64,000 bases of DNA, taken from Hymenobacter sp. BT559 (GTDB taxonomy: Bacteria > Bacteroidota > Bacteroidia > Cytophagales > Hymenobacteraceae). Position numbers and translations under genes: made by a program. The notes below the pieces were generated by a model. It was not told the DNA's origin, did not search any database, and saw only the letters and a list, made by a program, of their open reading frames with translations. This document shows positions 41,864 to 51,014 of the stretch, piece by piece (within the stretch, counting starts at the first letter, position 1; each line of letters starts with the position of its first letter). The DNA lies in assembly GCF_016427535.1 (NCBI RefSeq), contig NZ_JAELXV010000002.1, positions 682,001-746,000 of the forward strand. Reading direction: 5' to 3'.

Positions 41864-43284
41864 TGGTTAAACGTAATGTTGCCTAGGGCGCGCTGCACGT
41901 CCAGCTTGCTGGATAGCACATTAAACAACGCATTGTAGTAATTGAGCTGAGCCGTGCGCAGGTCGGCCTCGGCGATGGTTAGCTCCAGAAAAGTCTTGAT
42001 GCCCTCGCGGTACTGCAGGTTGATGACGCGGTACACTTCCTTGGCATCTACTAGGTTGTCTTGCAAGGCGTTGAATTGGCTCAGCGCGCCTTTGTACACA
42101 CCTAGGGATTGGTCGTATTCGGTGGTTATCTGGTTTTTGACGTCAAATAAATCCAGGTCGAGGCGCTCGTCTTGCAGGCGCGCTATTTTCAGGTTTTGCA
42201 GCCGCCGCAGGCCCGTGAAGAGAGGCAGCGCAAACTGCGCGCCGGCCTGCTGGTTGGGGTAAGCCGTCTTGTACAAGTCCGAAAATTGGTTGTTTTGGTA
42301 CACCCGGTTGTAGTTGTAGAAGCCCGACAGCGTGGGCAGAAAGCCGTAGCGGTAGTAATCGATGTTGATGCTCTGCAACTTCTTCTGTGTCAAGAGCTGC
42401 TGAATTTCGATGCGGCGCTCGGGCACCAGCCGCTCGGCGGTGTCGAGCTGGGCTTCGCGCACCATTTGCAGCGTGTCGTACTGCAAGGCCAGCGGCTTTT
42501 CGGGACCTAGGCCCATGAGCTGCTTCAGGGCCGAGTACTTGCCAGGCAGCACGGCGGCCGTGGTGCGGCGCTGGGCGTAGGCATTGCGCAAGGACACGGA
42601 AGCCCGCAAAAAGTCGGTTTTATCAACCACACCCACGTCGAGCTTGGCCTTCGAGTCTTTCACCTGCAGCTGCTGGCGCTGAATGGCCTCGTCTAGGATG
42701 GCCAGCTGCCGCTCGGTCAGCAAGATGTCGTAAAACGCTTTGCTGACGTTGGTTACCACGTCAATCTTGTTGGCCGTGGTCGTTTGCTGGTACACCTGCC
42801 GCGTAGGGCGCACTGAGCGGGCGGCCCGCAACACGTCGTTGCTAAACAGCAACTGGCTGGCTGCCACGCCCAGCGTCGAGGTGTTATTCAGGCCGATGCG
42901 GATAACCTGCTGCGGCCCCGTGGGGTCGGTAAGGTTGGGAAAAACTGCCGTGGGCAGCTGAATATTACGGGTGTAGATACCCGTAGCATTCACCTGCGGC
43001 AGCCAAGCCGATAGCCCGATGCGGATATTTCGCTCGCCAATTTCCTCATCTAGCTGCGACTGCCGCACCACGGGCTGGTTGCGCAGGGCAAACTCGACGC
43101 ATTGCGCCAATGAGGCATTGCTCGGGATGGGCTGCGAAGCTGGCGCGCCCGGCGCCTGAGCCTGGGCAGTAGGGAGTACCAGTGCACTACTGCCCAAGAC
43201 TATAAAAAGAACGGCTAGCCTACTCTGGAGCTTCCAGAGCCGGGCTAGCCGATAAAAATCACGACGTATTCGTTTGCTCGACAT
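41860..43284 (-). CDS. TolC-family outer-membrane efflux channel
   Basis: A 474-residue outer-membrane factor of the RND pump. Two OEP repeats are visible, each with a long helical hairpin (for example LRSA-type segment LTERQLAILDEAIQRQQLQVKDSKAKLDVGVVDKTD, and QYREGIKTFLELTIAEADLRTAQLNYYNALFNVLSSKLDVQRALG at the end). The signal peptide has an unusually long, basic n-region (MSSKRIRRDFYRLARLWKLQSR) before its hydrophobic core and AQAQ cleavage site. The start is the ATG at 43284, since the codon before it is TTG. It is the first gene of the efflux operon. No regulator is adjacent. Confidence 0.94.
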   Translation of the reverse strand: MSSKRIRRDFYRLARLWKLQSRLAVLFIVLGSSALVLPTAQAQAPGAPASQPIPSNASLAQCVEFALRNQPVVRQSQLDEEIGERNIRIGLSAWLPQVNATGIYTRNIQLPTAVFPNLTDPTGPQQVIRIGLNNTSTLGVAASQLLFSNDVLRAARSVRPTRQVYQQTTTANKIDVVTNVSKAFYDILLTERQLAILDEAIQRQQLQVKDSKAKLDVGVVDKTDFLRASVSLRNAYAQRRTTAAVLPGKYSALKQLMGLGPEKPLALQYDTLQMVREAQLDTAERLVPERRIEIQQLLTQKKLQSINIDYYRYGFLPTLSGFYNYNRVYQNNQFSDLYKTAYPNQQAGAQFALPLFTGLRRLQNLKIARLQDERLDLDLFDVKNQITTEYDQSLGVYKGALSQFNALQDNLVDAKEVYRVINLQYREGIKTFLELTIAEADLRTAQLNYYNALFNVLSSKLDVQRALGNITFNQ

Positions 43285-43371
43285 CAACTAGCTTTTTCAA
43301 GTATCGGCTACTGCTAAAGGCAACCGAAGCTTAAGAAGCCAGATATCAGGCAAATGTTTCGAGGAACATCA

Positions 43372-43866
43372 CTACTTCTTCACGCGCACGGGCAGGTCTT
43401 CGAGCTGCGCGTAGCTGAGCTTCCAGCTGCCGTCGCTGGCTTTTTTCCACAGAAACATGAAGTTGCCCTCGCCTACGCCCGCGGTTGGGTCAGTGGAAGT
43501 GGGCAACACATCTACCGAAAATGTACCAGCCTCATAGGCCGTATTGGCATCGCTGCCCGAGCTCACTACGCTCGTCTTCAGGTTGGCGATAGTGTTGATT
43601 GTCGGCGTAATCCACTTGTTAGTGATTTCCGACTTGCCGCTGAAGTGCGTTTCGCCTTGTAAGAACTGGGCATCATCGGCTAGTAGCGATGTCGCTTTGG
43701 CGGCGTCCTTGCTATTCCAGGCACCTAGAAACTGCTGGTCGAGCTCGGCTACGCTTGCATTGCCGGTAGTAGAGGCCGGTGCGCCGGCCGCGGTAGCATT
43801 GTCTTTATTGCCAGAGCACGACGCCAACAAGGCCGCCGCGCAAACCAGCGTTAGATAGGATTTCAT
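43372..43866 (-). CDS. NTF2/SnoaL-like lipoprotein (DUF4440 type)
   Basis: A 164-residue lipoprotein with lipobox LLASC and a linker, followed by a cystatin/NTF2-like fold of about 125 residues: VAELDQQFLGAWNSKDAAKATSLLADDAQFLQG, then KWITPTINTIANLKTSVVSSG and a C-terminal WKLSYAQLED strand. This pattern is the DUF4440/SnoaL-like group, which usually binds small ligands. It is upstream-convergent with nothing; the efflux operon and this gene are both on the minus strand, the efflux operon starting 88 bp downstream. Confidence 0.82.
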   Translation of the reverse strand: MKSYLTLVCAAALLASCSGNKDNATAAGAPASTTGNASVAELDQQFLGAWNSKDAAKATSLLADDAQFLQGETHFSGKSEITNKWITPTINTIANLKTSVVSSGSDANTAYEAGTFSVDVLPTSTDPTAGVGEGNFMFLWKKASDGSWKLSYAQLEDLPVRVKK

Positions 43867-43911
43867 AACCTAAAAGGGTTTTGGGAAAAAATAGAAGGGG
43901 CGGAAAGTACG

Positions 43912-43941
43912 AAAAACCCAGGCCGGTGGACCTAGGTTTTT
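43912..43941 (-). terminator. Terminator after glycine-zipper protein gene
   Basis: AAAAACCCAGG pairs with CCTAGGTTTTT (one mismatch) around an 8-nt loop. The T-run follows on both strands. It lies 26 bp past the stop of the gene at 43967. Confidence 0.75.
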
Positions 43942-43966
43942 CGGATTTACTCAAACTTGGGGGTGA

Positions 43967-44521
43967 TTACCAGCTTTTGCGGCGTACTTCGGCCGTGGGG
44001 TAAGCGGCATCGGTCTGGCCATACTGCGAGTTAGGCAAATAGCCAGCGGCGAGTGCGGTGGTGGGCTCGGCAGCGGGGGCCAGGGCCTGGGCACCCGCTA
44101 CCCCAGCCGCAGCGGCTAGGGTAGTAGCGCCAGCCACGCGGGCAATGCTGCCAGGGTTGGCAGCTACCGAGCGGCGCTCGGCGGCCGCGGCGCGCTCGGC
44201 GGCATCGGCACGGGCGTTGGCAGCCGCGATGCGGCGGTTGGCGGCGGCGCGCTCGGCGGCCAGGGCCGCGGCTTTCTTACGCTTGTTGTCGATGTGCTTG
44301 CCCACGCCGTAGCCGATGCCGGCACCAGCTGCGCCGCCGATGGCCCCGCCTACAACACGGTTACGCTTGTTGATGAGCGCACCACCTAGGATGCCAGCGG
44401 CACCCCCGATAGCGGCCCCCTTGCCCTGCGGGCTCCAGCGGCGCTGAGCCTGGGCTTGGTGGCCAGAAATGAGGCTGAACAGCAGCATCGGAATGAGGAA
44501 TAACCAAGAAGTGCGTTTCAT
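43967..44521 (-). CDS. Glycine-zipper, Ala-rich exported protein
   Basis: A 184-residue protein with a signal peptide (residues 1-26, ending AQAQ). A glycine-zipper region at about residues 33-75 (GAAIGGAAGILGGALINKRNRVVGGAIGGAAGAGIGYGVG, seen as repeated GxxxG/GGA steps) is like YMGG/OmpA-associated zipper proteins that insert in membranes. A long Ala/Arg/Glu-rich helix follows (about 80-120) and then a Ser/Pro-poor tail. The start is the ATG at 44521. The role is probably structural in the envelope; that is inferred from the zipper only. Confidence 0.82.
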   Translation of the reverse strand: MKRTSWLFLIPMLLFSLISGHQAQAQRRWSPQGKGAAIGGAAGILGGALINKRNRVVGGAIGGAAGAGIGYGVGKHIDNKRKKAAALAAERAAANRRIAAANARADAAERAAAAERRSVAANPGSIARVAGATTLAAAAGVAGAQALAPAAEPTTALAAGYLPNSQYGQTDAAYPTAEVRRKSW

Positions 44522-44667
44522 GGGAAGGGCTAGTGAAAAGCTAGAAGATGAAATTGGTGGGTGAAGAGGGAAATACAAGCACTGTGCCAATTACGACAGG
44601 GCTCGAAAAGTGGTTTGTGCCGCCGAGCCTAACTGTGGCTTGCCGAACCCGCAAGTTCTTAGCACAT

Positions 44668-46995
44668 TTATAGTTGGCGCACCAGCACGCGTACGTCCAC
44701 GTTGCGGCCGTGGTCGTCGGCGCAGGAAATTTTAACCTCGCCGGTAGGCGGCCGGAAAAAAACGCGCTCCGTGGTTTTGGCGGCGCGCAAAAACTGGTCG
44801 TTCACGTACCAGTATACCTGGCGCACTTCGGCCGCGGCGGCGCAGCTCAGTAGCAGCTGCTGGTCGGCGGCATCGAGCACGTATTCGGCGTGGGCGGCCG
44901 GCGACGTGATGGCGAGGGGTGCCGCTGCATCGGGGCCGTCGGCGCTGCTGCCGCGCACTAGGCGGCAGGCGGGGTTGTGGGGCGGCAGGCGGCGCGTAGG
45001 CTGGCCCTGGGCTTCGCGGTAAGCCAGCACCTCGGGCAGCACGTTTGGGTACAGCTCACGCCGGTAGCCAGCGGCCGGCACACAGGCGCGGCAGTAGCTA
45101 AAAGTGCCGTCGGCGGCTACCAACACTTCCTGCTGGTGCTGGCAGCGGCGACTGGTAGAGGCGCCGGGTAGGTAGTAGTCAATAAGTTGGTTGGCGCAGT
45201 GCTCGCCGGGTACTAGGCCAGTCTCGGCGCACACCAGCCGAAAGTCGAGGCTAGCGGGCGGCGCAAACCACTCATTGGTAGAGTTATAAGCCAGCGCATT
45301 GAACAGGTCGAAGAGCAGCGGCGAGGCCACATCGGCACCGGTGAGGGCCGGGCTGCCCTGCCCGCTAAAGTTGCCCACCCACACCCCAATGGTATAGTCG
45401 CGGTTGTAGCCGATGCTCCAGGCGTCGCGGCGGCCGTAGCTGGTGCCGGTTTTCCAGGCGATGCGCGGCAGGTGGCGGCTGCTGGCGGCATCCACGGGCA
45501 GGTCGGGCCGGGTGCGCTGGGCCAAGATATCGGTGAGCAAAAAGGCGGCCGCCTCGGAAGTGATGCGGCGGCCGGTGAAAGGAGTGCCTCGTGAGGTAAG
45601 CTTTACCGGCGCATACATCCCGCCATTTGCCAGCGCCGCATATAGCCCCGTCAGTTCTTCCAAGGTGGCGCCGCAGCCTCCCAAAATGGTACTCAACCCC
45701 AACCTAGGCGCATCGCGCGCCACTTGCCGAAAGCCCGCTTGCCGCAGCGTGCCCGTAAAAGCCGGCACGCCAACTTCTGACAAAACCCGCACGGCCGGGA
45801 TGTTGAGCGAATAGGTGAGGGCCCGCTCCATGGTCACCTCACCCTGGCAATGCTTGTCGAAGTTTTCGGGCCGGAAGCCTTGAAAGTTGGTGGGCACGTC
45901 GGGTAGCACGGTCTTGGGCGTGAGCAGGCCACGGTCGAGGGCCAGGCCGTAAAGCAGCGGCTTGAGCGTAGAGCCCGGCGAGCGTACGGCCCGTACCCCA
46001 TCGACCTGCCCCAGCGCGGCGGCATTTTGGAAATCGGCCGAGCCCACATAGGCCTCCGCGGCGTGCGTGCGGTTATTAACCACCAGCACAGCTGCCTGCG
46101 AAATGCCCAGCGTGGCTAGGCGGCGTACGTAGTTGCGAGCCAGGTCCTCGGCTTTGGCCTGGGTGGCCGGGTGCAGCGTGCTGTGGATGAGCGGCGTGCC
46201 CGGTTGCGCCTGCACCAGTCGCCGCGCTAGGTGCGGGGCGAGGGTAGGGGCGGGGTGGCGCTGGGCATTGAGAGGCTCTAGCAGCGCGTCGGCAATGTCT
46301 TGCGGCGGAAAGAGGTGCTCTTGCCCGAAGTACTGCAGCCAGCGGTTGCGCTCCTGCAAAATCTGGGCGTTGTTTCGGCCCAGCACCAAGCCGCTAGGTC
46401 GGTTCGGAATGATGGCCAGCGTCACGGTCTGGGCCAGCGACAAGTAGTGAGGCGGCTGCTGAAAGTAGAGCAGCGCCGCTGACTTCACGCCCTCAATGTT
46501 GCCACCGTAGGGCACCAGGTTGAGATAAAGCTGCAAAATCTCGGCCTTGCTGTAGTGCGCCTCCAACTGCGTGGCGCGCAGCATTTCGAGCAGCTTATTG
46601 CCAAAAGTGCGCTCTTTGGGCTCGAGCAAGCGCGCCACCTGCATGGTAATGGTGCTGGCCCCCGTGGTGCGGCCGCGGCCCAGCAGGTTGCGCCCTGCCG
46701 CCTGCACCAGTGCCACGGGGTTTACCCCTAGGTGGTAGCGAAAGTACTGGTCCTCTTTAGCGATAATGGCCGTTTGCAACGCCGGGGTAATCTCGGGTAG
46801 CTCGGTTTTCATCCGCCACTTTTGGGTGGGGTTGAGGTAAGCATGCAGCACAGTGCCATCTTGCGCCAGCACCAGCGGCGAATATTGCGGAGCCAACGGC
46901 AGCGGAAACAAGCGGTCGAGCACTAGCGCTAGCAGACCCACGAGCAGCAAACTCCCACCTAGCTGAAGAAACCACCGTTTTCGTGCGCTGCGCAT
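44668..46995 (-). CDS. pbpC: Penicillin-binding protein 1C
   Basis: A 775-residue peptidoglycan synthase with an N-terminal membrane anchor. The GT51 glycosyltransferase (AIIAKEDQYFRYHLGVNP, TTGASTITMQVARLL) comes first. The transpeptidase has its active Ser in RSPGSTLKPLLYG, YSLN as second motif, and KTGTSYG as third. A C-terminal BiPBP_C beta domain of about 90 residues closes the protein. The start is the ATG at 46995, after a TTG. In many bacteria pbpC lies beside the alpha-2-macroglobulin gene; here that gene is 4.7 kb upstream on the same strand (51726-57332), with a phytochrome operon between. Confidence 0.97.
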   Translation of the reverse strand: MRSARKRWFLQLGGSLLLVGLLALVLDRLFPLPLAPQYSPLVLAQDGTVLHAYLNPTQKWRMKTELPEITPALQTAIIAKEDQYFRYHLGVNPVALVQAAGRNLLGRGRTTGASTITMQVARLLEPKERTFGNKLLEMLRATQLEAHYSKAEILQLYLNLVPYGGNIEGVKSAALLYFQQPPHYLSLAQTVTLAIIPNRPSGLVLGRNNAQILQERNRWLQYFGQEHLFPPQDIADALLEPLNAQRHPAPTLAPHLARRLVQAQPGTPLIHSTLHPATQAKAEDLARNYVRRLATLGISQAAVLVVNNRTHAAEAYVGSADFQNAAALGQVDGVRAVRSPGSTLKPLLYGLALDRGLLTPKTVLPDVPTNFQGFRPENFDKHCQGEVTMERALTYSLNIPAVRVLSEVGVPAFTGTLRQAGFRQVARDAPRLGLSTILGGCGATLEELTGLYAALANGGMYAPVKLTSRGTPFTGRRITSEAAAFLLTDILAQRTRPDLPVDAASSRHLPRIAWKTGTSYGRRDAWSIGYNRDYTIGVWVGNFSGQGSPALTGADVASPLLFDLFNALAYNSTNEWFAPPASLDFRLVCAETGLVPGEHCANQLIDYYLPGASTSRRCQHQQEVLVAADGTFSYCRACVPAAGYRRELYPNVLPEVLAYREAQGQPTRRLPPHNPACRLVRGSSADGPDAAAPLAITSPAAHAEYVLDAADQQLLLSCAAAAEVRQVYWYVNDQFLRAAKTTERVFFRPPTGEVKISCADDHGRNVDVRVLVRQL

Positions 46996-47089
46996 CCTCA
47001 AAAATAGGGCGCTGGCAGTGCGAATACGGCATAGCTAGGCCGCTAGCGCTGGCTTAATTCCTACCTAATTGTTGGCTCGGTGCCGCGGG

Positions 47090-48223
47090 CTATTTTGCTG
47101 GCCCTAGGTGCACCCGAAACGTGGTGCCCTGGCCTTCCGTGCTTTCTACCTCAATGTTGCCCCCTTGGGCCTGCACCAGCCGGTTTACCAGAAACAGGCC
47201 CACCCCTGTGCCCTCGGCAGCCGTTGGGTGAAAGCGCCGAAACAGCTGAAACAGCTCGGCGCCGTGTTGGTCTAAATTAATACCTAGGCCATTGTCTTGC
47301 ACTTCGAGCACCGGCTGGTCGGCTGTCCAGTACGAGCGAATGTCCACGCGCGGAGCCCGTGCGGGGTGGCGGTATTTGAGCGCGTTGGTTACCAGGTTGA
47401 GCAAGATGGTGCGCAGGTTGCTGCGCACACAGGGCACTTCGGCCAAGGCGCTAAAATCGAGCTCAACCACCGCCTGGGTATCCCGCACCTGCGGACGCAA
47501 GGTATCGAGCACATCGGCGGCCAGCTCGGCCAGGGCCACCGGCTCGGGCACCTGGGCGGTAGGCTGGCGGTTTTCTTGCACCACGGTGGCCAGGTCGTCG
47601 ATAGTGGTGCTTAGCGCGTGCAGCGACTTGTGCATGTAGTGCAGCAGCTGCGCATCGGCGGGGTTGGTGAAGGTGGCGGTTCGACGAATTTCCTCAAACA
47701 GCCCGCGCAGGTTGTTTACCGGCTGGCGCAGGTCGTGCGAGGCGGCGTACACAAAGTTGTCGAGGTCGGCATTGGTGCGGGCCAACTGCTGGTTGGCCGC
47801 TTGCAGCTCGTGGTGGTAGCTAGCTTGGTACTGGCGCCACTCGTTTTTTTCGATGGCGTGGCGCACGGTTTTGCCCAGCAGCTCGCGGTCAAAATGACCT
47901 TTTACTAAGTAGTCGAGGGCCCCGCTGTTGAGGGCGCGCACAGCTAGCGACTCGCTGCCGCTGCCGGTTATCATCACGGCGCACAGGCCATTGGGCGGGG
48001 CCAGCGCTAGCAACTGACCTAGGAGCGCCAGGCCGTCGGTGTCGTGCAGGTTGTGGTCGAGTAGCACACAGTCGGGCTGCAGCTGCTGAAAGAGCGCCAC
48101 CGCTTCTTCGCCCGAGGTAGCCTCGTGCAGCGTCAGGCGCTCCTCATCGCCCTGAGGCTTCAGGTAGCGCTTATAGAGCAGTCGGTCGTGCTCATTATCG
48201 TCGACCAGCAATATTTTCTTCAC
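47090..48223 (-). CDS. Receiver-histidine kinase hybrid (REC-HisKA-HATPase)
   Basis: A 377-residue cytosolic protein. Its N-terminal receiver (MKKILLVDDNEHDR, phospho-acceptor Asp in DCVLLDHNLHD, Lys in LVKGHFD) is followed directly by a kinase: DHp helix with His in AASHDLRQPVNNLRG, then N box TNALKYRHP and G boxes DNGLGI and GTGVGLFLV. No membrane segment or sensor domain is present, so input must come through phosphorylation or partner binding. A GTG at 48223 gives the classical N-terminus; the alternative TTG at 48235 adds four residues. It follows the small response regulator without a gap and is the last gene of the phytochrome operon. Confidence 0.93.
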   Translation of the reverse strand: MKKILLVDDNEHDRLLYKRYLKPQGDEERLTLHEATSGEEAVALFQQLQPDCVLLDHNLHDTDGLALLGQLLALAPPNGLCAVMITGSGSESLAVRALNSGALDYLVKGHFDRELLGKTVRHAIEKNEWRQYQASYHHELQAANQQLARTNADLDNFVYAASHDLRQPVNNLRGLFEEIRRTATFTNPADAQLLHYMHKSLHALSTTIDDLATVVQENRQPTAQVPEPVALAELAADVLDTLRPQVRDTQAVVELDFSALAEVPCVRSNLRTILLNLVTNALKYRHPARAPRVDIRSYWTADQPVLEVQDNGLGINLDQHGAELFQLFRRFHPTAAEGTGVGLFLVNRLVQAQGGNIEVESTEGQGTTFRVHLGPAK

Positions 48224-48235
48224 CGCAGCCAGCAA

Positions 48236-48685
48236 CTAGGAGTGGAGCACGGGTAGTTCCGAGGCTCCCAACCAATAATCAATAGTAAGGCGAATTTTTT
48301 CTTCCAGCTCGCTATACGAGATGGGTTTGGTCAAGTAGCTATTGGCCCCCAGGCGGTAGCAGTCGTTTACATCGCGGCTGCTAGAGGAGGTGCTGAACAT
48401 GATAACCGGAATATTGTGCAGCTGTGGGTCATGCTTCACTATGTCGAGCACCATGCGCCCATCGGTGCCCGGCATGTTCAGGTCGAGCAGCACAATGGCG
48501 GGCAGCGTTTTGGGCCAGGCCGGGTGCTTGCCGTAGCCTTGCAGGTATTCCAGGGCTTGGTCGCCGTCGGCGCAGCGTAGTACCGGGTTTTGCAGCGCAT
48601 ACTTACGAAAAGCCCGGCCTAGGGCCAGGAAATCTTCGGCGCTGTCTTCCACCACCAGTATGGGTAGGAGAGAATTATTAGACAC
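48236..48685 (-). CDS. Single-domain response regulator of Rcp1 type
   Basis: A 149-residue stand-alone receiver with acidic VVEDSAEDF, phospho-acceptor Asp in IVLLDLNMPGTDG, Thr/Ser in MFSTSSSS, and Lys in SYLTKPISYSELEEKI. Length and the segments FLALGRAFRKY and HPAWPKTLPAIV match receivers that partner cyanobacterial and other phytochromes. It starts with GTG (48685), 4 bp after the bacteriophytochrome stop, and so is almost certainly its phosphorylation target. It lacks an output domain. Confidence 0.93.
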   Translation of the reverse strand: MSNNSLLPILVVEDSAEDFLALGRAFRKYALQNPVLRCADGDQALEYLQGYGKHPAWPKTLPAIVLLDLNMPGTDGRMVLDIVKHDPQLHNIPVIMFSTSSSSRDVNDCYRLGANSYLTKPISYSELEEKIRLTIDYWLGASELPVLHS

Positions 48686-48689
48686 GTCG

Positions 48690-51014
48690 CTAGGTAGGGT
48701 TAGGAATTGATAAATAAAAGGTAGCTCCTTCGCCTACTACGGATTCTACCCACAATTCGCCGTCGTGCTTTTCTATCATTTTGCGGGCAATGGCCAGGCC
48801 GGCTCCCGTGCCGCCCCCGTATTTGTCTTGCGCATGCAGCCGCTTGAAGATGCGGAAGATACTCTCGAAGTGCCGCGCGTCGATGCCGATACCATTGTCC
48901 TGTACATAAAAAACGCGGTAATCAGCCGGGGTTGCCGGGGCAATGGCGCCGCGGGGGCCGGCCTTATCGGCCGGCGCCTCGCCTATCACGATGCGTTTTT
49001 CGGGCTTGTTGTTATATTTCAGGGCGTTGCTAATTAGGTTATTAAATACCTCGCCTAGCCGCGTGGGGTCGGCCATGATGGTCGGCAGCGGGTGGCGCAC
49101 TTCCACGGTAGTGTTAGTTTGCTCGAGGCGGGGCTGCAGCAGCTCCAGCACCTCGGCCACCAGTTGGTTGAGGTCTACTGGCTGCAGCTCTAGGTCGAGG
49201 CGGCCTACGCGCGACATTTTTAGCAGCGAGTCGATAAGCGACTCCATGCGCTGGCTGAGGCGCACGAGGGTTTGCAGCTTGCTTACGCCCTCCTCATCGA
49301 GCAGGTCGGCGTAGTCTTCGAGCAAGAAAACCGAGTAGTTGTGTATACCCCGTAGCGGCTCTTTCAGGTCGTGCGAGGCCACGTAGGCAAACGAATCTAG
49401 CTCGTCGTTGCTGCGCGCTAGCTCGGTGTTGAGGCGGCTCAGGCTGGTAGCGCGGGTTTGCAGTTCGTTAAAAATCTTGAGCCGCACGTCGGCAATATGC
49501 AAGCGTAGCTCGCGGGCTGCTTCCAGCTCCAGAGGTCGCCAGGCCAGGGCGGTGTTTTCTACCTCCTGGCTCCAGGCCGCAAACGACTGCCTAGGCGACA
49601 AGAACACCTGGCCGTCCTCCATCTTTTGCTCCTTCTCATTTTTGCCGGCCCACGTCACGGTTTGCAGCCGCTCGGGCCTGAACCAGAAAATGTAGTCGCC
49701 GGGCTCCTGCGCCAGCGTAATGGCCAGAATGCCGCTGGCCGAGGCTCGCAGCGCGCGCCCCGCCGGGTTGAGCCGGGCGTAGGAGTCGGTGTAAAAAACA
49801 TCTTGCGGCGCCTGCGCTTGCAGCCACGCCGCCAGCTCTATTATCTCGGCGCCGGTGGGCGTGTTACCTAGGGTAATCAATTCGCCTTCAAACAAGATGG
49901 CCGCCCCGCCGCAGTCAAATATATCGAGCAGGGTAGTAGGCTGCTTGTAGAGGCCTTCTAAGAAGTTGGCTTGGTGGCTCACCTGCTCAAATAGCCGCAC
50001 CTGCGCCTGCTGAATGCGCAGCTGGTAGGCATGCTGCTCGAGCTGCTCCTTGGTGCGCAGCAGCGCCGAAAACGTTTTGCCAATAAACAGGCACATCTCG
50101 CGCAGCTCGTAGCTCACCAGGCGGGGGCTGTCGTGGTGGCACATGAGCATGCCCCACAGCCGGCCGTCCTGGATAATCGAGATGGTCATGGTGGCCGCCA
50201 CCCCCATGTTCTTGAGGTACTGAATATGGATGGGCGACACCGAGCGCAACACCGCATACGTCATATCGGGCGGGCGGCCGGTGCTGGGGTTGCGCACCGG
50301 CACCAGCGGCGCGGGCTGGTAGTCCACGTCCGGAATAAAGCGCAGCCAGTTCTTCAGATACATGGCTCGCGCCTGCTGCGGAATATCGGAGGCCGGGTAA
50401 TGCAGCCCCAGCAGTGGGTCGAGGTCGTCGCGCTTGGCCTCGGCTATCATCTCGCCGCTTTCGTCGGGGGCAAAGCGGTACATGCCCACCCGCGCAAACC
50501 CCGTGAGGGCGCGCACTTCCTCTACGGCGTGCTGGCAAAACTCAAGTACCGTGGGGGCCGTCAGCATCTGGCTCAGCGTGGCGTTGAGGGCGGCCAAGTC
50601 AAGGGGGTTGGCTTCCTTGTCGGCCACTGGCTCAAACTCGTGCCATACCAGCCCATCGTAGCGGTGCATAATGAGCTTGAACAGCGGCTTGCCCGCCACG
50701 TAGTCGAGGCGCACCCCCAGCAGCTTGGCCGCCTCCGTGAGCGTAGGCCACAACTGCTGCACTTCGACCAACTGGGTGGGGTTCAGTAGCCGCTCGAGGC
50801 CTTTGCCCAGCAGCTGGTCGACCGAGATGCCCACGTGCGCCTCCACGTTGTCGCTGACCTGCACTATCTGCCTCGTGGCCTCGTCGAGACAAAGGGTAAA
50901 GCCGTAGGGCTGCACCAAACCCGGTATATGGATGGGCTCGCGGTCGCAGTTAGTGAGGGTGATAGGCTGGCCGAAAAGACTCTCGTCGGTCAGGCTGGCG
51001 GCTGGTTGAGCCAT
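48690..51014 (-). CDS. bphP: Bacteriophytochrome histidine kinase
   Basis: A 774-residue red/far-red photoreceptor. The biliverdin-binding Cys23 is in TNCDREPIHIPG, at the place typical of bacteriophytochromes. PAS (about 20-125), GAF (about 145-310, with HYPASDIP at 205-212), PHY (about 325-500, with the tongue motif PRQSF at 474-478), then DHp with phospho-acceptor His548 in VASHDLKEP and an HATPase domain (NALKYNN, DNGIGI, GGTGAGLAIA) follow. It is encoded after a heme oxygenase that supplies biliverdin, with a 25-bp overlap, and before its response regulator. All residues known to matter for chromophore binding seem intact, so it should be functional. Confidence 0.97.
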   Translation of the reverse strand: MAQPAASLTDESLFGQPITLTNCDREPIHIPGLVQPYGFTLCLDEATRQIVQVSDNVEAHVGISVDQLLGKGLERLLNPTQLVEVQQLWPTLTEAAKLLGVRLDYVAGKPLFKLIMHRYDGLVWHEFEPVADKEANPLDLAALNATLSQMLTAPTVLEFCQHAVEEVRALTGFARVGMYRFAPDESGEMIAEAKRDDLDPLLGLHYPASDIPQQARAMYLKNWLRFIPDVDYQPAPLVPVRNPSTGRPPDMTYAVLRSVSPIHIQYLKNMGVAATMTISIIQDGRLWGMLMCHHDSPRLVSYELREMCLFIGKTFSALLRTKEQLEQHAYQLRIQQAQVRLFEQVSHQANFLEGLYKQPTTLLDIFDCGGAAILFEGELITLGNTPTGAEIIELAAWLQAQAPQDVFYTDSYARLNPAGRALRASASGILAITLAQEPGDYIFWFRPERLQTVTWAGKNEKEQKMEDGQVFLSPRQSFAAWSQEVENTALAWRPLELEAARELRLHIADVRLKIFNELQTRATSLSRLNTELARSNDELDSFAYVASHDLKEPLRGIHNYSVFLLEDYADLLDEEGVSKLQTLVRLSQRMESLIDSLLKMSRVGRLDLELQPVDLNQLVAEVLELLQPRLEQTNTTVEVRHPLPTIMADPTRLGEVFNNLISNALKYNNKPEKRIVIGEAPADKAGPRGAIAPATPADYRVFYVQDNGIGIDARHFESIFRIFKRLHAQDKYGGGTGAGLAIARKMIEKHDGELWVESVVGEGATFYLSIPNPT

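Noticed and set aside
50031..50789. 252-codon plus-strand frame opposite bphP
   Set aside because: Lies wholly antisense to the conserved phytochrome GAF/PHY region, with His/Gly/Val-rich composition and no family resemblance.
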